Assembly: GCA_903912435.1 (NCBI GenBank)
Contig: CAIWHI010000883.1
Span: 1 to 6,315, forward strand
DNA length: 6,315 bases
DNA from: an uncultured Bacteroidota bacterium
GTDB taxonomy: Bacteria > Bacteroidota > Bacteroidia > Chitinophagales > Chitinophagaceae
Reading direction: 5' to 3'
The translations under genes and the position numbers were made by a program. The notes under the pieces were generated by a model that had not been told where the DNA came from, did not search any database, and saw only the letters and a program-made list of their open reading frames with translations. Every line of letters begins with the position of its first letter. The stretch's first letter is position 1. Positions 1-5,508 of the stretch are shown in pieces.

Positions 1-201
1 CAGCAGAATTTTACCATCGGGTTGCAATACTATTTTCTTGATATTATTATTGGCTCCAGTACCGCCATCATTGAAAGTAGAATCTACTTTACCATTGGGT
101 TTTAGTCGCACAAAACTATTCGCACTATACTGGTTATACGTAGAAAAACTACCGCCTAAAAGTATTTTATTATCGGGCTGAATAGTAATAGCCGTTATGT
201 T
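1..201 (-). other. Delta-60 (DUF5122) repeats, cut by window edge (residues 1770-1836)
   Basis: NITAITIQPDNKILLGGSFS (1770-1789) is followed by SFVRLKPNGKVDSTFNDGG and, 52 residues after the first QPD, by KIVLQPDGKILL at the very end. This is the delta-60 pattern 'i..i..QpDgKIl.gG.F........RL..dG..D..Fn.g.G', which usually forms beta-propeller-like arrays of several units. Only about one and a half units are in view; more would be expected beyond base 1, followed by any C-terminal anchoring or sorting domain. Confidence 0.85.
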
Positions 202-3200
202 TCCATTGGGGCCATAATTACCACTACCTGCATTACCTGTGCCGATAGTAATTGTAGTAGAACCCAGGCTTAAGGTGGCAGTAAGGTCATTAGTTAAAGA
301 ACCATCTATTGCTGTATTGGCATTTATAGATAAGGTATTATTAGTATTACTGTTTTGTACATTGTAGAAATTTGGAAGTGCAGTGCTACCCACTGCGGTT
401 ATAGCCTGAGGACCGGTACCATTGAATTTTACAAGACCTAGCCCGGCGTTTAAAAGTTGAACATTAGATGTGCAGAAAAATGAAAAGTTACCGCCTACAT
501 TCATCTGGAAATTGCTGGTAGCTAAAGTACTTGCTGCAGCTCCGGTTAGGCTTACATTACCACCCACTGTAATATTACCACCCAGAGCCACATTACCACC
601 AGAACCATTTACTAAATTAATGGTTAAATCACCATTTATGGTTGATGCATAAATAGTTTTGGTACCGGTAGTACCTGTGCATGACACATTATTATAAGTA
701 GCCGCAGGGAGAGAGACAGCACCCGCACCAGTTGCAATAACAGTACCACCATAAGTAGCACTTGCTGGTATTGCCGGATTGGTAGCCTGAGAAGTCTGTA
801 AAATACCTGAGCTTGCTATAGAGGTTGCGAATGAACCACCACCTAATAATTGGGAAGTAGATAAATCGTAGGTAGCATTAGCATTAATAGTTAAAGTGTG
901 AGTAACAGTGGTAGTTGAAGCTGAGCTGGCTGTATAAGTAATTGCTGAACCATTACCGATAGCTAAATTATAATAAGTATTATTGGCTATTACTGATTGT
1001 GCACTTGAGCCCGCAAATAAAATTGTACCTGTGCTTGAACCTGTAGTCCAGTCAAGGCCACCGGCAAATGCAGCAGTAAGTGCCTCAGTTTGTAGGGTTC
1101 CATTTATACGTACCTGGGCACTTGCAAGACCTAACAATTTATTTGTACCCATATCCAATGTTCCACCTGTAGGCACAGTAATAATATTGTTCATAGTAAT
1201 ATCACCACCTGAAACGGTATTTGTACCACTCGTATTACTCATGGTAAGATTCTGGTAAGTGATACCAGCTACTGTTTGCCCACCAGTGGTGGAGGTATAT
1301 GTAAATGTACCTGAGGTTGAAAATGTTGTAGATCCGGGAGTAACTGTAAAGTTGCCTGAACAATTAATGTTTCCAGGTAAAGTCACCGTATTTGAACCAT
1401 GGTTTGCTAATGCAAGATTAGTGAAAGTACCTGTCTGCATTGTTTGTGCATTTGAAGTGGCATTGTAGTTAACTGTACCACCCCATGTTAAACCTGCCGG
1501 AATTGCCGCTGCTAAGCTGCATTGTGTAAATAAGGTTCCACTCAATGATGGAGTAAATGTACCGGCCAGAACATTGGCACCCATATCTAAGGATGCACCT
1601 GAAACAACAGACAATGAGGTAGCCACTGTCATACTATTACTCATTGTGGCGGAACCACCACTATTGCTAATAGAAAAGGTAGCAATTTTATTGGTTGTTC
1701 CGGGTGTAGTCTGGTCGAGGAATAAAGAACCTATAGAACTTGTAGCACCTATTGTTAGATTAGAAGTTGCCCCCCCTGTGATGGCATTGCTACCTGACAT
1801 TGAGGCAACTGTTCCGTTTAGGTTTAATGTATTACTACCTAAAGACAGTTTACCTGCTGTGAATGTAAGTGCACCACTTACCGCTAAATTACCACTCAAA
1901 CTAAATCCACCAACATTATTAAGTATTAGGTTGTGAAGGTTCGCAGCAGAAATTGTCTTACCACTACCTGTCATGGTAATATTACCCAAACCTGTTTCAG
2001 AACCCGTACCTGTTATGTTACCACCAACTGAGGTAGTGTTACCACCATCAGCAATTGAAAATCCAGACCCCAAATTAAGGTTACCGGCAATCGTCCAGCT
2101 ACCACTTTGTGTCATATTGGATTGAACATTCCAGGTATTGAGTGCATTAGTAAAATCGGATGCTATGGCTGACGTACCCGAACCATTGCTGGCTGTGTTC
2201 CAGTTCGCAGGGGTATTTACATCTGTAGTACCCTGCGAATACCAGTTACCTGTTGGTGCATTTATAGTAGCAGTTGTGGTGTAAACATTTGCAGGGCTAC
2301 AACCAGTTCCTGTGCGGCTTAGTGTAAGAGAATAGGTAACAGTACCACTTACTGTTGGCGTATAAGAAGGAGATGCTAAAGTAGAAGTAAAGCCATCAGA
2401 ACCCACCCAAGAATAATTAGTTGCATTACTTGCATTAGAATTTAATGAAAGCGATGCCCCACGGGTTATAGGTCCTCCATTTGTAGCACCTGTTGAAGTT
2501 GGCATTGGAGCCACTGTTATTGTAAAGGTTTGAGCTGCACCAACACATCCATTGGCTGTTGGGGTAACAGTAAATACCCCAGATATTGGTGAGGCGCCTC
2601 CGTTAGCAGCAGTAAATGCAGGTATGGTACCTGTTGAAGAATAGCTTGCCTGAACAGTGAGGTGTTTTGCCGTGCCACCACAAGGATCTGTAAAAACCGC
2701 ATTTGTTGCAGGTATATTACCTGTATTAAAACCAAGTAAGTATCCTGAAACAACGGAAACACTATTACTGCCATGGCATCCACCAATAGCATAAGAGCCA
2801 CATGAACCAGTAGGTGTGCCATAACTGGCAAAATCAATAGAAGAAAATAAACTACCAGTAGGGGCAGTGAGTGTAAGTGTAGCATTTTCAGATACGCTAT
2901 TACATAGAGTTCCCGAACCACCTACCCCCATACCTATTGAGGAATTACTATTTGCCCATGAATAGGTAGTACCCCCTACTGAACCACTAAATGGTATGGC
3001 TGCAGTAGTAGTACCAGTACAATAGGTTACATTAGATACACTATTTACACTTGGACTGGGATTAATAGTTACCACTTTTGTAGTGGTGCATGTATTTGCG
3101 ACATAGGTTATAGTTGCTGTTCCGGAACTTACCCCACCCACAACTCCAGAAGCAGCACCTACAGTACCTACAGCAGTATTACTGCTGGTCCAAACACCGC

Positions 3201-5508
3201 CAGCTGTGCTATTACTTAATGTGGTAGTTAAACCCTGACAAACAGATGCAGTACCAGTAATAGAAGGAAGTGTTGGGCTAACCGTTACAGTAGTATTCAC
3301 AAAACAACCAGTAGATAATGTATAGCTAATTACTGATGTACCTGCTGCTACCCCACCTAAAATACCTGATGTAGCATCAATTGTACCTACAGCAGTATTA
3401 CTGCTACTCCATGTACCACCAGCAGTACTGTTAGTTAAAGTTGTTGTGGAACTTTGACATAGGGTAGTACCTCCGGATATAACACCAGGCTGTGGGTTAA
3501 CCGTAATATTTGTAGTGGTAGTATATAAACAACCTGTTGAGCTAACGGCAGAAACAGAGTAGATAGTTGTAGAAGAAGGTGTTGCAGTTACGGATGTACC
3601 AGTAGTGCTGCTCAAACCTGACGAAGGACTCCAGGCATAAGAGGAGGTATTGGCTATATTAGTATTCATAGAGGCAATGATTTCTGAGGCGGTCTTTGCC
3701 TTATTCCAAACCCTTAATTCATCCATATTGCCATTAAATGTATTACAAGAGCATGATGAAGGAGACTGTCTTCCAATATTCACCACCCCACTACCTCCTG
3801 AAAGGGCACTGCCCAAGGTAGAACTACCAGATAAAACACCATTAATATAAAAACTTAATAACCTTGTTGTACCATCCCAGGTTACTGCTGTATGTACCCA
3901 TGTATTGGTAGGTGTGGTACCTGTACTATAATTCCAGCCTACATTTGGATTATAAAATCCAAGGTGGGTACCAGAATTTGCATTAGCCTGAACCAGAAAG
4001 TCATAATTACCCCTGTCAATGATAGTGTTACTAGAGGTACTAGTGGTTTGGAATATCCAAGCCTCAATTGTAAAACCCGAAGTGAGTGCATCAAAAGCCG
4101 TATTGTCGGGGACAGTAAGGTAACCCGATGAAAATGCCAGCATATTGCCTGGTGCACCCAGGGTGGCCGTAGATGGCGATACCCACGAATTACCTGACGC
4201 AAAAGTTGCAGTATGACCATTTCCAGTAGCATCAGCAATTGTGGTTCCAGAACCTTCATCAAATTTCCAGTAGGCAACCAGATTAGATGCAGCAGTTTCT
4301 ACCACACTCGACGTGGCACAAACGGTTGATGTTACAGGCGAAACTGATAAATAAGGTAGTGCATTAACTGTAACAGTGGCATTTACAACACAGCCTGTAG
4401 ATAAAGTATAGCTGATAACATCAACACCTGCTGCTACTCCACCCAAAACACCTGTAGAACTATTAATAGTACCAACCGCAGTATTAGCAGAAGACCAAGT
4501 ACCACCTGAAATAGCATCACTTAAGGTAGTTGTTACATTCTGGCAAATAGTTTTACTACCAGTAATTGGCATAAAATAATTCATCTGGCTACACTCAAAA
4601 GTCCCACGGTTACCTCCTGATAATACGACAGGGAACATTGCAAACTCACTTATATAACCATTTAAGGAAGTAGACAAATCAGATCTTGAACCTAAATATA
4701 ATGGCAGACTTGCATCACCATAGGCACTAGGTGCAGTAGCTGAACTTATATTATTAGTTCCTAAGTTATAAGCCACCATTTGGGTTGCATCTGCACCAAA
4801 CGTCCATTGTGAAAAGCCTGTGCTTGCTGCAATACCTACAGTTAGTGCGCGACTGTCATTTGATGAACCATTTCCCACTAAAAAAGTAGAATTATATGCG
4901 TCAAAAGGGTTCGGGATATTACTGTTAGTCCTACCACCGAAAGTAGAATATGTGGTATTTGAATTAACCTTACCAACCACACAGGTTGTAAACCCTGAAC
5001 TAAATGCAGTATAAGAGGATGTGGCTAAATAAGTAGAGCCATTAAAATATACAGCAGGTAAACCATTTACCCTGTCTATAACGCCAGCATTTACTATTCT
5101 TGGCTGAGAACCAGTAGTAGCCTGAGTCATATCGTGGCTATTACCACTCTGGTCGTACCATGTATCTATAAAGGCACTATTGCTGGTTACAAACGTTTTC
5201 AATGCCGCAGTATCCAAATACCCGTTGCCATCAAAACCGATGTTGGAAGTAGTATTATCTGAACTGCGCCTTACCTTTATAAGGTTGCCTGCATAACTGG
5301 TACTTAGCCTCCTAACCGAATAGGCATTTGCAGAATAGGCTGCGCTTGTTAAGCCCGCAAGATCCAGTGCATTTTGTGCAAATCCTGAAATACTAAAAAG
5401 TGCAAATAGCAATACTAAAATGCTTTTCCTAAACGTTAATTTAGTGAGTTGTTTAGCGGCACCAAACGATTGATTAACCAATGCAACACTTACAAATGAT
5501 TGTTTCAT
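1..5508 (-). CDS. Giant multidomain secreted adhesin-like protein (C-terminus beyond window)
   Basis: This single frame has 1836 codons with no stop; the last codon is at bases 3-1, so the gene continues outside the window. The ATG at 5508 is chosen because an in-frame TAA lies six codons upstream (5524-5526), no other ATG intervenes, and a good signal peptide follows at once. There is no Shine-Dalgarno-like purine run, only an AT-rich leader, as is usual in Bacteroidota. The product is rich in Thr, Ser, Gly and Asn and poor in charged residues, typical of exported repeat proteins. Order: signal peptide, GH54-like concanavalin module, Ig repeat, LamG inside an Ig domain, two Ig repeats, SUEL-like lectin inside a PKD-like repeat, Ig domain, beta-solenoid, delta-60 repeats. 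Inferred role: surface or extracellular glycan binding or adhesion. From family knowledge, a type IX secretion C-terminal sorting domain would be expected past the window, but it cannot be seen. No neighbouring gene is visible, so operon context is unknown. Confidence 0.95.
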   Translation of the reverse strand, partial: MKQSFVSVALVNQSFGAAKQLTKLTFRKSILVLLFALFSISGFAQNALDLAGLTSAAYSANAYSVRRLSTSYAGNLIKVRRSSDNTTSNIGFDGNGYLDTAALKTFVTSNSAFIDTWYDQSGNSHDMTQATTGSQPRIVNAGVIDRVNGLPAVYFNGSTYLATSSYTAFSSGFTTCVVGKVNSNTTYSTFGGRTNSNIPNPFDAYNSTFLVGNGSSNDSRALTVGIAASTGFSQWTFGADATQMVAYNLGTNNISSATAPSAYGDASLPLYLGSRSDLSTSLNGYISEFAMFPVVLSGGNRGTFECSQMNYFMPITGSKTICQNVTTTLSDAISGGTWSSANTAVGTINSSTGVLGGVAAGVDVISYTLSTGCVVNATVTVNALPYLSVSPVTSTVCATSSVVETAASNLVAYWKFDEGSGTTIADATGNGHTATFASGNSWVSPSTATLGAPGNMLAFSSGYLTVPDNTAFDALTSGFTIEAWIFQTTSTSSNTIIDRGNYDFLVQANANSGTHLGFYNPNVGWNYSTGTTPTNTWVHTAVTWDGTTRLLSFYINGVLSGSSTLGSALSGGSGVVNIGRQSPSSCSCNTFNGNMDELRVWNKAKTASEIIASMNTNIANTSSYAWSPSSGLSSTTGTSVTATPSSTTIYSVSAVSSTGCLYTTTTNITVNPQPGVISGGTTLCQSSTTTLTNSTAGGTWSSSNTAVGTIDATSGILGGVAAGTSVISYTLSTGCFVNTTVTVSPTLPSITGTASVCQGLTTTLSNSTAGGVWTSSNTAVGTVGAASGVVGGVSSGTATITYVANTCTTTKVVTINPSPSVNSVSNVTYCTGTTTAAIPFSGSVGGTTYSWANSNSSIGMGVGGSGTLCNSVSENATLTLTAPTGSLFSSIDFASYGTPTGSCGSYAIGGCHGSNSVSVVSGYLLGFNTGNIPATNAVFTDPCGGTAKHLTVQASYSSTGTIPAFTAANGGASPISGVFTVTPTANGCVGAAQTFTITVAPMPTSTGATNGGPITRGASLSLNSNASNATNYSWVGSDGFTSTLASPSYTPTVSGTVTYSLTLSRTGTGCSPANVYTTTATINAPTGNWYSQGTTDVNTPANWNTASNGSGTSAIASDFTNALNTWNVQSNMTQSGSWTIAGNLNLGSGFSIADGGNTTSVGGNITGTGSETGLGNITMTGSGKTISAANLHNLILNNVGGFSLSGNLAVSGALTFTAGKLSLGSNTLNLNGTVASMSGSNAITGGATSNLTIGATSSIGSLFLDQTTPGTTNKIATFSISNSGGSATMSNSMTVATSLSVVSGASLDMGANVLAGTFTPSLSGTLFTQCSLAAAIPAGLTWGGTVNYNATSNAQTMQTGTFTNLALANHGSNTVTLPGNINCSGNFTVTPGSTTFSTSGTFTYTSTTGGQTVAGITYQNLTMSNTSGTNTVSGGDITMNNIITVPTGGTLDMGTNKLLGLASAQVRINGTLQTEALTAAFAGGLDWTTGSSTGTILFAGSSAQSVIANNTYYNLAIGNGSAITYTASSASTTTVTHTLTINANATYDLSTSQLLGGGSFATSIASSGILQTSQATNPAIPASATYGGTVIATGAGAVSLPAATYNNVSCTGTTGTKTIYASTINGDLTINLVNGSGGNVALGGNITVGGNVSLTGAAASTLATSNFQMNVGGNFSFFCTSNVQLLNAGLGLVKFNGTGPQAITAVGSTALPNFYNVQNSNTNNTLSINANTAIDGSLTNDLTATLSLGSTTITIGTGNAGSGNYGPNGNITAITIQPDNKILLGGSFSTYNQYSANSFVRLKPNGKVDSTFNDGGTGANNNIKKIVLQPDGKILL
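214..2253 (-). other. Long beta-solenoid stalk (residues 1086-1765)
   Basis: The section opens GNWYSQGTTDVNTPANWNTA (1087-1106), a common lead-in to solenoids of this kind, and then consists of short strands with G, N, S and T turns such as GNITVGGNVSLTG. An irregular turn motif 'G..(Q)(T/S)(I/V/M).....(F/Y).N(L/V)' recurs with its Q-position at residues 1184 (K), 1355, 1411, 1504, 1598 (V) and 1701, for example FAGSSAQSVIANNTYYNLAI. A second marker, LDMG.N.L(A/L)G or YDLSTSQLLGG, recurs with its Asp at 1308, 1452 and 1548. This fits a right-handed beta-helix of about 680 residues, likely projecting the N-terminal binding modules. The exact coil count cannot be set by eye. No catalytic motif is seen. 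Confidence 0.72.
2254..2499 (-). other. Ig/PKD-like domain (residues 1004-1085)
   Basis: The segment opens TSTGATNGGPITRGASLSLN, then ATNYSWVGSDGFTSTLASPS, YTPTVSGTVTYSLTLSRTGT and GC, and ends TATINAP. The 'NYSW.G..GF.S....P.YTPTVSGTVTYSLT....GC' pattern is that of Ig/PKD-like spacers in Bacteroidota surface proteins. It is the last Ig-type unit before the solenoid and is intact, unlike the two split ones. Confidence 0.72.
2500..3048 (-). other. PKD-like repeat interrupted by a lectin-like insert (residues 821-1003)
   Basis: The left part VNSVSNVTYCTGTTTAAIPF (821-840) runs through TTYSWANSNSSIGMGVGGSG to about 867. The right part, from about 958, reads STGTIPAFTAANGG, then SPISGVFTVTPTANGC and TFTITVAPMP. 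Joined, they give about 93 residues and follow the familiar Bacteroidota repeat 'TYSW.NSN.SIG....G.G.IPAFTA.N.G..P......VTP...GC.G....FTITV.P.P'. Between them lies a SUEL-like module of about 90 residues. In the usual repeat the 'SIG..' and 'G.IPAFTA' pieces are almost adjacent, so the insertion point is quite exact. Confidence 0.7.
2641..2913 (-). other. SUEL / rhamnose-binding-lectin-like module (residues about 866-956)
   Basis: The motif order matches the SUEL (Gal_Lectin) family: C869, then ATLTLTAP (876-883), ASYGTPTGSCG (894-904), C911-H912, NAVFTDPCGGTAKHL (936-950) and VQASY (952-956). Animal lectins of this family have YGR, DPC and KYL as signature points; here these are YGT, DPC and KHL, so sugar preference may differ. 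Only four of the eight classic cysteines are present (C869, C903, C911, C943). The family binds L-rhamnose or galactose in animals; here glycan binding is an inference. The call rests on visual motif matching and is fairly secure for the fold. Confidence 0.72.
3049..3264 (-). repeat. BIG2-like Ig repeat 3 (residues 749-820)
   Basis: It begins SITGTASVCQGLTTTLSNST, continues AGGVWTSSNTAVGTVGAASG and VVGGVSSGTATITYVANTC, and ends VVTINPSPS. A 23-base stretch encoding SSNTAVGT (3164-3186) is identical to the matching part of repeat 2 (3383-3405), 219 bases apart, which equals 73 codons. Its second half has diverged more from repeats 1 and 2 than those have from each other. Confidence 0.82.
3164..3405. 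repeat. 23-base exact direct repeat between Ig repeats 2 and 3
   Basis: Bases 3164-3186 and 3383-3405 are identical on the plus strand. They lie in register within the coding repeats (219 bases apart, 73 codons) and encode SSNTAVGT. This is a by-product of domain duplication, or of gene conversion, rather than a separate element. Confidence 0.85.
3265..3486 (-). repeat. BIG2-like Ig repeat 2 (residues 675-748)
   Basis: It begins GVISGGTTLCQSSTTTLTNS, continues AGGTWSSSNTAVGTI and GILGGVAAGTSVISYTLSTG, and ends VTVSPTLP. It matches repeat 1 (residues 315-385) almost residue for residue from GGTWSS to STGC, though the codons differ at many third positions, so the duplication is not recent. It directly abuts repeat 3. 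Confidence 0.82.
3487..3663 (-). other. C-terminal half of the split Ig/PKD-like domain (residues 616-674)
   Basis: After the LamG module comes SSYAWSPSSGLSSTTGTSVT, then ATPSSTTIYSVSAVSSTGC and a closing TTTTNITVNPQP. This is the typical second part of Bacteroidota PKD/Ig-like repeats ('Y.WSP..GLS...G..V.A.P..TT.Y.V...'). By itself it lacks the first strands, which seem to lie at residues 386-409 before the LamG. Confidence 0.65.
3664..4281 (-). other. LamG-like (Laminin_G_3 type) module (residues 410-615)
   Basis: The module starts LVAYWKFDEGSGTTIADATG (410-429) with GNGH following, the standard opening of bacterial LamG jelly rolls. In the middle are GFTIEAWIFQ, then TWVHTAVTWDGTTRLLSFYI and NG. 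It ends FNGNMDELRVWNKAKTASEI, matching the usual 'F.G.iDEvRiWn.a.t..EI' close. Length (about 206 residues) is normal. LamG folds bind glycans or proteins and are common in secreted Bacteroidota proteins; the ligand here cannot be told. Flanking Ig-like halves suggest it sits as an insert inside another domain. Confidence 0.88.
4282..4353 (-). other. N-terminal half of a split Ig/PKD-like domain (residues 386-409)
   Basis: The segment YLSVSPVTSTVCATSSVVETAASN has the look of the first two strands of a common Bacteroidota Ig/PKD-like repeat (V.P.....C..SSV.L.A). The part that should come next, 'YAWSPSSGLSSTTG', appears only about 206 residues later, after the LamG module. The two halves together make about 83 residues, a normal length for one such domain. 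The split is inferred from pattern, not from a structure. Confidence 0.55.
4354..4566 (-). repeat. BIG2-like Ig repeat 1 (residues 315-385)
   Basis: The repeat begins ITGSKTICQNVTTTLSD, continues GGTWSSANTAVGTI and GVLGGVAAGVDVISYTLSTG, and ends VTVNALP. The pattern 'W(S/T)S.NTAVGT(I/V)...G(V/I)(L/V)GGV(A/S)(A/S)G...I(S/T)Y' is that of bacterial Ig-like group 2 domains. It is nearly the same in protein sequence as repeats 2 and 3 further along (residues 675-820), but a LamG-bearing segment separates it from them. Likely a rigid spacer between binding modules. Confidence 0.8.
4573..5370 (-). other. GH54-like concanavalin-type N-terminal module (residues 47-312)
   Basis: The region opens with AYSVRRLSTSYAGNLIKVRR (62-81), then SSDNTTSNIGF, then LDTAALKTF (98-106) and WYDQSGNSHDMTQ (117-129). 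This series closely recalls the catalytic core of fungal arabinofuranosidase B (GH54), where a YDQSGNGNHLTQ-type motif follows a similar 'R.SD' stretch. It closes with YLGSRS (271-276), NGYISEFAMFP (283-293) and NRGTFECSQMNYF, the usual end of LamG-like jelly rolls. I see no counterpart of the VDMEN segment that carries the GH54 nucleophile, so a binding role seems more likely than hydrolysis. A generic LamG-like assignment is the alternative. The fold is fairly sure, the substrate unknown. Confidence 0.7.
5374..5508 (-). other. Signal peptide (residues 1-45)
   Basis: Residues 1-28 form an unusually long polar/basic n-region with K2, K19, K23, R27 and K28. The hydrophobic core SILVLLFALFSISG follows at 29-42, and a cleavage site is likely after A44 or Q45 in GFAQ-NALD. 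There is no lipobox cysteine, so this is a signal peptidase I type leader, not a lipoprotein. It sends the protein through Sec to the periplasm; onward export by a type IX system is inferred only. No nearer internal Met would keep the hydrophobic core, which supports the start at 5508. Confidence 0.85.

Noticed and set aside
470..1936. Several plus-strand frames of 60-120 codons within 470-652, 983-1258, 1259-1468 and 1574-1936
   Set aside because: They lie antisense to the long minus-strand frame, have odd Pro/Val-rich composition, show no motif, and are explained by the Gly/Thr-rich coding pattern of the real strand.
214..2253. Type V autotransporter or filamentous haemagglutinin passenger
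   Set aside because: The solenoid fold is similar, but no autotransporter-type extended signal peptide motif, TPS domain or barrel is seen, and the Ig, LamG and delta-60 company points to Bacteroidota export.
2641..2913. Possible frameshift or assembly join explaining the lectin-like insert
   Set aside because: The frame is open on both sides with unchanged codon style, the insert is a complete module, and the host halves match at the exact break, which a random misjoin would not give.
2517..2921. Minus-strand frame of 134 codons
   Set aside because: It is out of register with the giant gene and overlaps the SUEL-like module; its Leu-rich translation is a frame shadow.
3650..5014. Other short frames at 3650-3850, 3892-4131 and 4820-5014 (plus) and 3939-4277 (minus)
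   Set aside because: They all lie wholly within well-supported domains of the giant gene in other frames, with no ribosome site or family motif.
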